DNA of 5,619 nucleotides, from contig JBGOUY010000282.1 in NCBI GenBank assembly GCA_041477795.1, positions 1 through 5,619 on the forward strand. The letters are read 5' to 3'. This document shows positions 1 to 5,537 of the stretch, piece after piece (positions within the stretch are counted from its first letter, which is position 1; each line of letters begins with the position of its first letter). This stretch comes from DATFMP01 sp041477795 (GTDB lineage: Bacteria; SAR324; JACQKK01). Both the position numbers and the translations under genes were made by a program. The notes under the pieces are model-generated. The model did not search any database and was not told where the DNA came from. It saw only the letters and a program-made list of their open reading frames with translations.

Positions 1-226
1 AGGGCGGGTTGTCGCACTGCATGCAGGGGCGCGGGATGAACTGCGTGCGCAGGTCGGGGTACGTCCCCTCCGTCTCGCTGATGACCTTCATCCACGAGAT
101 CGCCCGGCTGCGGCGGTACTCCTTGTCCTCGATGAACGGGACGTTGTTCTCCACCTGGCAGGCCACCACGCAGGCCTGGCAGGCCGTGCACTTGTCGAGG
201 TCGATCACCATGCCCCAGCGCGACAT
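1..226 (-). CDS. 4Fe-4S ferredoxin-type electron-transfer subunit of a Qrc/DMSO-reductase-family complex (3' part outside window)
   Basis: Seventy-five N-terminal residues are visible, starting MSRWGMVIDLDKC. A canonical cluster motif C13-x2-C16-x2-C19-x3-C23 (CTACQACVVAC) is followed by CMQCDNPP (C68, C71), the beginning of a second cluster motif that runs off the left edge. This is the pattern of the multi-cluster iron-sulfur subunits (DmsB, PsrB, TtrB, NrfC, QrcC) that pass electrons between a molybdopterin subunit and an NrfD/PsrC-type membrane protein. There is no signal peptide, so by analogy it would be co-exported with its Tat-signal-bearing partner. The gene lies 13 bp after the stop of the molybdopterin gene and has a strong ribosome binding site, which fixes the ATG at 226. 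The Fe-S family is secure. The QrcC-like assignment is inferred from gene order. The number of clusters cannot be seen here. Confidence 0.93.
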   Translation of the reverse strand, partial: MSRWGMVIDLDKCTACQACVVACQVENNVPFIEDKEYRRSRAISWMKVISETEGTYPDLRTQFIPRPCMQCDNPP

Positions 227-232
227 CACGTT

Positions 233-237
233 CTCCT
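233..237 (-). promoter_or_regulatory. Shine-Dalgarno of the Fe-S subunit
   Basis: On the minus strand AGGAG lies 6 nt upstream of the ATG at 226, in the short gap after the preceding TGA stop (242-240). It is the best ribosome binding site in this operon and supports the chosen start. The tight spacing suggests translational coupling with the molybdopterin gene. Confidence 0.75.
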
Positions 238-239
238 GA

Positions 240-2720
240 TCACGCCTTCACCACCCGCACCCGCGTGCCGGCCCAGAGCGGCAGCCCCCTGAGCGGGTCC
301 ACACGCGGAGCGAGGATGTCGTTCGGGTTTTGCCCACGATCGCGGGCCCAATGGCCGTAGGCCCGGTGGCCCCAGCCATAGGGCATGTTCAGCACCTGGG
401 GCGCGGCGCCGACGAAGGTGCGCGCCCGCACCTTGATGCGGCCCTGCGCCGACTCCAGCCAGACCCAGTCGCCGTCCGCAATGCCCAGTCCGGCGGCGGT
501 GTCCGGGTTGATCTCCAGCCAGCTCTCCCAGCCGTTCTCCAGGTGCACGGCCGGTTCCTGCACCAGCCAGGGCTGGTTGGCGCCCTTGCCGCCGGCCAGG
601 GAGATCAGCTTGTAGGTGTTGAGCAGCAAGGGGAACTCGGGCGTCGCGGCCGCCGTGGCGGCGCTCTCGAAGTGCGGGAGAAACAGGTCGTCGCCGCGCG
701 CCTCGATGCCCAGGCTCACGGCCAGCGCGGTCAGCGCGGCCGCCGGATCGGCCGGGGGCGCGCCCGTGGCCGCCCGTGCGGCCCGCTGCAGGTCGCGCTG
801 CAGCAATTGCGAGAAGAACTCGAACTTGAGCGACGGCGTCTTGATGAGCTGGCGCGGACCCACGAAGGTGTCGTTCGGGTCCCACCAAGCCCCTCGTTGC
901 AGCAGCGCCTGCCAGAACGCGTCGAAGTCCTCGAAGTTCTGCTGCCAATAGCCCTGCCGGGTCAGGATGGCCTGGAATGCCTCGTCCTGGGGCGGTGCCA
1001 CGATATGACCCCGTTCCGCCTGGTAGAGGCCCTGGGCCGCTTCGCGGAGCAGGTCGCGCTGGTGCTGCCAGGGCAGCGCCGCCGCCACCGGTGCGCCCAG
1101 CCCGCGGCCGATCTGCAGCAGCACGTCCTCGGTGGCGCGGGTTTCATAGAGGGGCGGCACGACCGGTTCCCCGATGCCGAACACGGTGATGCCGGCCAGA
1201 TGGGTCACCTCGTCGTCGCGCCAGCGCTCCAGGTAGGTGCAGTCCGGCAGGATCAGGTCAGCCTGCTCCGTCGTCTCGTCCATGAACGGCGAGAAGCTGA
1301 CGATGAAGGGGATCTTGGCCAGCGCCGCGGCCCATTCCTCCCGCCCGGGCAGGGAGAAGAGCGGATTGGCGTAGTAGAGCAAGAGCGCATTCAGCTCGTA
1401 GGGATCGCGCGCCACGATGTTGTGCGGCAGGCGCCCCATGCCAAATTCGCCATACAGCGCCGGCCGGCCCGCCGGCCGATCGATGCGCGCGTGCGCCAGC
1501 CCGGCCTGGGCGACAGCGTCCAGCCTGGGCGCCGGCCAGGGGGTGAGCGGCAGCGTGCCCTGGCGCACCACTCCGCCCGAGCGCCCGATGGAGCCCACCA
1601 GCGCATTGAGGCTGTGGATGGCCATGCGCGTGTAGAGGTCGTTGGGATGGAACGAGGGCCCGCGCTGGCCGATGGCCACCGCCGGCTTGCTCGCGGCGAA
1701 GCCCCGCGCCACCTGAAACAGCCGCTCGACCGGAACGCCCGTGAGCGCCGCCACCTTCTCGGGCGAGTAGTCTTCCAGCACCAGCGTCTTGAAGCCGCGG
1801 TGACGGACGCCGGACGGATCGTCCCAGTCCTCGAAGCCGAAGGCGTTCTCTCGCACGAAGTCGGGATCGAAGCGCCCTTCCTGGATGATGATGTAGGCCA
1901 GTCCCAGCGCCAGCGCGGCGTCCGTGCCGGGATGGAGCGGCAGCCACAGGTCGGCCTTGGCGGCGGTGACCGAGTAGCGCGGATCGACCATCACGAACTG
2001 GGGTCGCTCGCCTCCCGGCAGGGCGTGGAGCTGCCCATAGGCTTTTTGCTGATTGACCGTGGAGATCCAGCTTTCCAGCAGGCCGCACCCGAAGGACAGG
2101 ATGTAGCGGCTGTTCGCAAGGTCGTAGGCCAGCGGCCCCTGCACCCCCTGCGTGTAGTAGTCGGCGGGCGCGCTGCGGTCGGGCTCCAGGCAGCGCAGCC
2201 GCAGGTAGTTGGGCGTCCCGTAGGCCTGGCAGAAGCGCTGCAGGAGCGGGTCCACGAGCCCCCGGTACTGGCCCCCGAGCACGGCCAGGGTGTGGGCCTT
2301 GCTGCCGGAGCGCAGGTCGTGCAGGCGCGCGCCCACCTGCTGCAGGGCCTGCTCCCAGGAAATCGGCTTCCAGCGCCGGCTGCCCCGGGCGCCGTCGCGC
2401 TGCAGGGGGGAGCGGATGCGATCGGGATCGTAGAGCACCTGCATGCCGGCCAGCCCCTTCATGCACAGCCCGCCCTCGTTGACCGGGTAGAGCGGATTGC
2501 CCGCGATGTGCACCAGGTTGCCGTCCACCACGCGGGCCAGAATCCCGCAGCCGCCCGGGCACTGCTGGCAGATGGAAACGCGGAACTCCTCCTCGTGGTT
2601 GCTCCACGCTTCCAGCAGCTCGCGCGGGGTCTGCACGCCCCGGCCGAGCTCGTTCAGGGTCGCGGTGGCGGCCGCGGCGCCGCCCACACCGGCGAGGAAT
2701 TGTCGTCTCGAAATCTTCAT
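240..2720 (-). CDS. Tat-exported molybdopterin oxidoreductase-family subunit, QrcB/ActB/PsrA-like
   Basis: This 826-residue protein has the usual length and layout of the DMSO reductase family. A twin-arginine signal (SRRQFLAG, residues 4-11) precedes an Ala/Gly-rich hydrophobic stretch. The N-terminal [4Fe-4S] motif is complete: C51-x2-C54-x3-C58-x27-C86, followed by the family's relay lysine K88 (CMKG). A pterin-binding signature lies at about 246-275 (DPRYSVTAAKADLWLP, then HPGTDAAL). Typical family motifs follow at 368-383 (HSLNALVGSIGRSGG) and 486-499 (QADLILPDCTYLER). A C-terminal molydopterin-dinucleotide-binding domain spans about 695-826 (LLNTYKL, then LNMPYGWGHRAYG). C177 sits roughly where Cys-ligated members bind Mo. 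QrcB and ActB proteins keep this fold but are reported to lack Mo, so catalytic versus structural is open. The gene follows the cytochrome gene after 39 nt with no clear Shine-Dalgarno. A periplasmic location and a partnership with the adjacent cytochrome and Fe-S subunit are inferred. A reductase or oxidase of the Psr, Phs or Ttr type is the main alternative. Confidence 0.93.
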   Translation of the reverse strand: MKISRRQFLAGVGGAAAATATLNELGRGVQTPRELLEAWSNHEEEFRVSICQQCPGGCGILARVVDGNLVHIAGNPLYPVNEGGLCMKGLAGMQVLYDPDRIRSPLQRDGARGSRRWKPISWEQALQQVGARLHDLRSGSKAHTLAVLGGQYRGLVDPLLQRFCQAYGTPNYLRLRCLEPDRSAPADYYTQGVQGPLAYDLANSRYILSFGCGLLESWISTVNQQKAYGQLHALPGGERPQFVMVDPRYSVTAAKADLWLPLHPGTDAALALGLAYIIIQEGRFDPDFVRENAFGFEDWDDPSGVRHRGFKTLVLEDYSPEKVAALTGVPVERLFQVARGFAASKPAVAIGQRGPSFHPNDLYTRMAIHSLNALVGSIGRSGGVVRQGTLPLTPWPAPRLDAVAQAGLAHARIDRPAGRPALYGEFGMGRLPHNIVARDPYELNALLLYYANPLFSLPGREEWAAALAKIPFIVSFSPFMDETTEQADLILPDCTYLERWRDDEVTHLAGITVFGIGEPVVPPLYETRATEDVLLQIGRGLGAPVAAALPWQHQRDLLREAAQGLYQAERGHIVAPPQDEAFQAILTRQGYWQQNFEDFDAFWQALLQRGAWWDPNDTFVGPRQLIKTPSLKFEFFSQLLQRDLQRAARAATGAPPADPAAALTALAVSLGIEARGDDLFLPHFESAATAAATPEFPLLLNTYKLISLAGGKGANQPWLVQEPAVHLENGWESWLEINPDTAAGLGIADGDWVWLESAQGRIKVRARTFVGAAPQVLNMPYGWGHRAYGHWARDRGQNPNDILAPRVDPLRGLPLWAGTRVRVVKA

Positions 2721-2759
2721 GAGCGAACCGAACGTTGGGGCCGGCTCCCGGCAGAGCTG

Positions 2760-3503
2760 TTAGCGGTGACAGCCAATGCAATCGGTGGTGGCGGGCGGCG
2801 CGGGCTGCACCTGGCTGACGATCTGTTGGCGCTGTTTGTCTGCCAGCGCCGTGCCGGCGACCTGGGCCAACGCATCGACGAGGTTTGCGCTGGTAGGGAA
2901 GCGCTTGTTCTCGAAGTCCGGCAGCGCATCCTGCAGCTCCGCCGGCAGGTCGGCGGCCTGCAGCGTCTGCACCGCGCGCGGCGTCAACGCGACGGCCTTG
3001 GATTGGTGGCAGTCCAGGCAGAACTGCATGCGGATCGCCACCAGGGGTGCGGCCGGGGGCGCGGTCATCTGGGCGATCTCGCCATGGCAGACCTTGCATT
3101 CCACCTTGGCCACCACCACGTGGCGCTGATGGGAGAAGTGCACGAAGTCCGGCAGGGAGGTCAGACGCAGCCAGGGAATCTCCCGCCGCTCCTCGACGAA
3201 TTTCAGGATCTTCGCCGCTTCCGGATTCTCGGTCATCGGGTACAGGTGGCACAGCGCGCAGCGGATCAGCGGCGGCCGGCCGGCCACCTCGCGGGTCGGG
3301 TAATACAGGTGGCAGAATTCGCACGTCATCAGCTTGGTGTGCACGGAATGGTTGAAGCGGATTGGCTGCTGGACGGCCGCGCCGCCGGCTCGTGGAAGCA
3401 GCCAGAAGACGGCCACGATCAGCAGCACGACGACCGCTCCGGCCAGGCCGGCCGGCAAGCCCTTCCTGAGTCGCTGCAGGGAACGCCTGCTGGGTGCGTT
3501 CAT
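2760..3503 (-). CDS. Membrane-anchored pentaheme cytochrome c, QrcA/ActA-like
   Basis: From the ATG at 3503 the protein has 247 residues. A basic N-terminus is followed by one hydrophobic segment (about 16-37), read as an uncleaved anchor or export signal that places the rest in the periplasm. Five CxxCH heme motifs are visible: C61-H65, C82-H86, C136-H140, C162-H166 and C242-H246, the last one residue from the C-terminus. Histidines preceding heme motifs (FNHSVH at 50-55; VHFSHQRH at 121-128) resemble the distal ligands of cytochrome c3/c7-type domains. The segments with EIPWL (108-112) and PDFVHFSH (118-125) fit my recollection of QrcA proteins. D. vulgaris QrcA is described as hexaheme and ActA as pentaheme. 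As first gene of the operon it would exchange electrons with soluble periplasmic cytochromes. Upstream in-frame codons back to 3614 encode low-complexity Arg/Pro-rich sequence and are probably untranslated. A GTG start at 3521 is also possible. The cytochrome call is firm; Qrc versus ACIII-type membership is inferred. Confidence 0.9.
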   Translation of the reverse strand: MNAPSRRSLQRLRKGLPAGLAGAVVVLLIVAVFWLLPRAGGAAVQQPIRFNHSVHTKLMTCEFCHLYYPTREVAGRPPLIRCALCHLYPMTENPEAAKILKFVEERREIPWLRLTSLPDFVHFSHQRHVVVAKVECKVCHGEIAQMTAPPAAPLVAIRMQFCLDCHQSKAVALTPRAVQTLQAADLPAELQDALPDFENKRFPTSANLVDALAQVAGTALADKQRQQIVSQVQPAPPATTDCIGCHR

Positions 3504-3691
3504 GATGGGACTCTCGCTCACGACCGGGCGCCGCGTTCCTGACGGGCGTGCGCCGCCACGGGTCCGTCTGTGCTCACGGGGGACGGCGACGGTGGCTGCC
3601 CCCGCCGGGTCCAAGTGGAACGCCTGTGCGATACCGGGCAGGCGTTGGGGGCTCGGCCGCCCGCAGCACGCACGTCTGCGCAGCCGTCCGC

Positions 3692-3705
3692 ACCTACTGA
3701 TAGGT
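3692..3705. repeat. Short perfect inverted repeat ACCTA-N4-TAGGT
   Basis: Two perfectly complementary 5-bp arms flank CTGA. The element lies about 190 bp upstream of the cytochrome start, inside the predicted long leader of that operon. It could be an operator for a dimeric regulator or a small RNA hairpin. Its shortness means chance is also possible. TAGGT recurs at 3748-3752. Confidence 0.3.
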
Positions 3706-3766
3706 TGCGCGCGTCACGCCGCGCCGGTTTGTGTGTGATGAAAGGGGTAGGTTTCGGGCGAGCTCT

Positions 3767-3823
3767 CATGACTGCTCTTCGCCATCCTGTTGCCCCCGAC
3801 TCCGAATCGAGAGCATGACTGCT
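3767..3823. repeat. Spaced 10-bp direct repeat CATGACTGCT
   Basis: CATGACTGCT occurs exactly at 3767-3776 and 3814-3823. The flanks GCTCTC (3762-3767) and GAGAGC (3809-3814) are in addition reverse complements of each other, so the segment could also fold with a loop of about 41 nt. It falls in the predicted leader of the cytochrome operon. No known element is recognised, and the function is unknown. Confidence 0.35.
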
Positions 3824-3865
3824 GGCGGGCCGCCTCCCAACCGCCCGCGGTGCACAATTGCTCCG

Positions 3866-3871
3866 TTTTTA
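3866..3871 (-). promoter_or_regulatory. Candidate -10 element of the cytochrome operon
   Basis: On the minus strand this reads TAAAAA, matching four of six consensus positions in an otherwise GC-rich stretch. It starts 21 nt after the end of the proximal FNR-like box. A class II FNR-dependent promoter, with the box centred at -41.5, would have about 22 nt there. The implied transcription start is near 3858-3859, giving a leader of roughly 355 nt before the cytochrome ATG. This is inferred from spacing alone. Confidence 0.4.
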
Positions 3872-3892
3872 CCCTGCTCCAAGAGCGCCGCC

Positions 3893-3906
3893 TTGACCTG
3901 GATCAA
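3893..3906. promoter_or_regulatory. FNR/ANR-type operator box 1
   Basis: TTGAC-CTGG-ATCAA matches the FNR/ANR consensus TTGAT-N4-ATCAA at nine of ten defined positions, with the common T-to-C change at the fifth. The site is nearly palindromic, so it could serve either strand. Its distance to the A-rich -10-like element on the minus strand favours control of the cytochrome/molybdopterin/Fe-S operon. Oxygen-sensing FNR-family activators work through such sites. Nitric-oxide-sensing DNR/NNR relatives use very similar ones and cannot be excluded. Confidence 0.68.
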
Positions 3907-3915
3907 GAGCGAAGC

Positions 3916-3929
3916 TCGATCTGGATCAA
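3916..3929. promoter_or_regulatory. FNR/ANR-type operator box 2
   Basis: TCGAT-CTGG-ATCAA differs from the FNR/ANR consensus at one of ten defined positions. It shares CTGGATCAAG exactly with box 1, with the two centres 23 bp apart, about two helical turns. Relative to the predicted minus-strand promoter it would sit near -64, a plausible upstream activating position. It could alternatively serve the plus strand, but no good -10 is visible at the matching distance there. Confidence 0.55.
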
Positions 3930-4248
3930 GCTGCAGCCGCTGCGCGGCGCAAATGCGGATGCCGAGCGGCGGAGCGGCCGGGCGGGTGTCCGCGCTCCGG
4001 GTGCGTCGCGCCGACAATTCAGCACCGAACGTGCGCATATGGGCCGTTTTCATCGTGGACACCTACCCGCGATTGAGAGAAAGATGCAGGGGGCGGCTCG
4101 ATCGGGCCCCTGGCCGCTGCCGCGGGATGGCGGAGCGGGCCAGCCTCGATCGTCGCGCCAAACGCACGCGGGCCACGAGCCGCTGCGGGGATATCCGCGG
4201 GCGGGTCAGGCGCCGGCAGATCAGTGTCCATTGCATGCGGGGACGGAC

Positions 4249-5514
4249 ATGGGAAACTTCGGCATGGTGGGAGTGGACTGGCAGGAGCGCATCAACTGGG
4301 AGCGGCTGCGCACGTACCGGCTTGAAAGCGCACGGGCCCGCATGAAAGCGCACGGGCTCGGGGCACTGCTGCTGATGTACGACGAGAATTGCCGTTACGT
4401 GACGGGCACGCTGACGCCGGGCTGGAACCGCCTCAAGCCGGGGCTGCGCTATGCGATGCTGTGCGGAGACGGTGCGCCGGTGCTCTTCGAGCAGGGCGAC
4501 ATCGGCTTCCAGATCCAGCGCCATGCGCCGTGGATCCCGGTCGAGAACATCCGCTGGTCCTATGCGTGGATCAAGGGTGCCGCCGGGGCGGCCTCGCAGC
4601 AGCAGGTCAAGAAGTTCACCGCCGCCATCGTCCAGGAGATGAAGCGCTTCGGCGTGGCCGGGGAAAAGCTGGGCGTGGACTTCATCGATATCAACATGCT
4701 GCAGGCCTTCAAGGACGCCGGAATCCAGTGGGTGGACGGCATGACCCCGATGATGGAAGCGCGCGCCATCAAGAACCAGGACGAGCAGGAGTGCATGCGC
4801 ATCGTTGGCGCGATCGGCGATGCCGCGCACTGGGAGACCATGAAGTTCCTGAAGCCTGGAATCACGGAAAACCAGGTGACCGCCCACATCATGCAGTTCC
4901 TGTATGCGATCCCCGGCATGGAAGACGTGGAGGACGTGATCGTCTCTTCCGGACCCAATACCTGGCCCAACTGGCGCAACTTCTCGGATCGCATCATCAA
5001 GCCGGGCGACATCGTCTTCATGGATCTGGCGGCGCTCACCTGGAACGGCTACAAGTCCTGCTATTATCGCACCTATTGCGTGGGCAAGGAGCCGTCCAAG
5101 GAGCAGAAAGACTACTACGCCACGGCGCTGAAGTGGCTGTACGACTCGATCGGAGCGGTGCGCCCGGGCGTCACCACGCGAGACATCGCGAGCAAGTGGC
5201 CCTCCGCCAAGGAGGCCTGGGGCTATGCGGAGGAGGACCAGGCGGCCGCCAACCTGTGGGGCCATGGCCTGGGACTGGCGCAGTACGATATGCCGGTCAT
5301 CTCCCGCATCTGGTCGCTCGATCACCCCGTGGAAATCAAGGCGGGCATGGTCTTCGCGCTGGAAACCCAGCACGGCAAGATGCACCAATGGGGCGTCCGG
5401 ATCGAAGAGATGCTGATCGTGCACAAGGATCGCACCGAAATCATCTCCAGCTTTCCCGTCAAGGAGATCACGGTCGTCGAGCCCTTGCGGGGTTACGGGG
5501 ATCATGTGGGGTAG
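4249..5514 (+). CDS. M24-family (creatinase/ectoine hydrolase/aminopeptidase P-like) hydrolase with altered metal site
   Basis: The 421-residue protein has the two-part build of creatinase/prolidase-like M24 proteins. An N-terminal creatinase-type domain (about 15-165, with RMKAHGLGALLLMYDENCRYVTG at its core) is followed by a pita-bread catalytic domain (about 175-410). Aligning to the family, metal ligands D259 (FMDLAA), H339 (WGHGLGL), E372 (ALET) and E386 (GVRIEE) are present. The second Asp, expected in a GYxxDxxRT context, is C271 (GYKSCYYRTY). The C-terminal run with GVRIEEMLIV and IISSFP resembles the DoeA ectoine hydrolase branch; DddP DMSP lyases belong to the same superfamily. Substrate is not determinable, and a non-peptidase C-N or C-S bond reaction is as likely as peptide cleavage. 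There is no signal peptide, so it is probably cytoplasmic. The frame is open far upstream, but homology begins near residue 15. The ATG at 4249 follows a GGGGA sequence, and ATG 4264 is an alternative start. Confidence 0.88.
   Translation: MGNFGMVGVDWQERINWERLRTYRLESARARMKAHGLGALLLMYDENCRYVTGTLTPGWNRLKPGLRYAMLCGDGAPVLFEQGDIGFQIQRHAPWIPVENIRWSYAWIKGAAGAASQQQVKKFTAAIVQEMKRFGVAGEKLGVDFIDINMLQAFKDAGIQWVDGMTPMMEARAIKNQDEQECMRIVGAIGDAAHWETMKFLKPGITENQVTAHIMQFLYAIPGMEDVEDVIVSSGPNTWPNWRNFSDRIIKPGDIVFMDLAALTWNGYKSCYYRTYCVGKEPSKEQKDYYATALKWLYDSIGAVRPGVTTRDIASKWPSAKEAWGYAEEDQAAANLWGHGLGLAQYDMPVISRIWSLDHPVEIKAGMVFALETQHGKMHQWGVRIEEMLIVHKDRTEIISSFPVKEITVVEPLRGYGDHVG
4323..4357 (+). repeat. 15-bp tandem repeat with 20-bp period inside the M24 gene
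   Basis: TGAAAGCGCACGGGC occurs exactly at 4323-4337 and 4343-4357. Because 20 is not a multiple of three, the copies are read in different frames, as (L)ESARA and (M)KAHG. Both translations fit the expected N-terminal domain of the family, so it does not look like a recent duplication. Loss of one unit would shift the frame. Confidence 0.6.
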
Positions 5515-5537
5515 CAGCAGCCCGCTGGGGATGGCCG

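Larger units (their letters stand above)
3504..4248. other. Divergent intergenic region, no convincing gene
   Basis: These 745 bp separate the minus-strand cytochrome operon from the plus-strand M24 gene. Open frames crossing it on both strands are Arg/Ser/Pro-rich, carry no recognisable motif and overlap each other, as expected from GC-rich DNA without stops. It contains tandem FNR-like boxes near its centre, a short inverted repeat, a spaced 10-bp direct repeat, and the few AT-rich patches of the neighbourhood (around 3855-3871 and 4035-4052). I see no tRNA, rRNA, strong terminator, CRISPR or insertion sequence. Confidence 0.7.

Noticed and set aside
2740..2752. Hairpin GCCGG-GAG-CCGGC between the cytochrome and molybdopterin genes
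   Set aside because: A 5-bp stem with a 3-nt loop is common by chance in GC-rich DNA, and no U-tract follows, so it is not a terminator. A minor role in mRNA processing cannot be excluded.
1258..3324. A 688-codon minus-strand open frame spanning the cytochrome/molybdopterin junction
   Set aside because: It is the shifted-frame shadow of two genes with clear motifs in their own frames. Its product is low-complexity Arg/Ala/Gly/Pro.
330..3542. A 1070-codon open frame on the plus strand opposite the molybdopterin and cytochrome genes
   Set aside because: It is Arg/Gln/Gly-rich with no recognisable domain, lies antisense to two clear genes, and runs across both of them. This is the usual consequence of GC-rich third codon positions.
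4011..4040. Possible sigma70 promoter for the M24 gene (CCGACA, 17-nt spacer, then an AT-rich CATATG region)
   Set aside because: Both hexamers match the consensus poorly and the spacing is not exact. It is too weak to list as a promoter.
3766..4062. Minus-strand 98-codon open frame in the intergenic region
   Set aside because: It contains the FNR boxes and the candidate promoter, has no recognisable motif, and its amino-acid composition is typical of a spurious frame.
3790..4248. Upstream extension of the M24 reading frame, which would add about 153 residues
   Set aside because: The extension has no family similarity, overlaps the FNR-like boxes and is Arg/Pro-rich. Homology begins just after the ATG at 4249.
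4249..5514. Calling the M24 gene dddP (DMSP lyase) or doeA (ectoine hydrolase)
   Set aside because: The spacing of D259 and C271 resembles DddP and the C-terminus resembles DoeA. The Asp-to-Cys change and the lack of diagnostic neighbours do not support either specific name.
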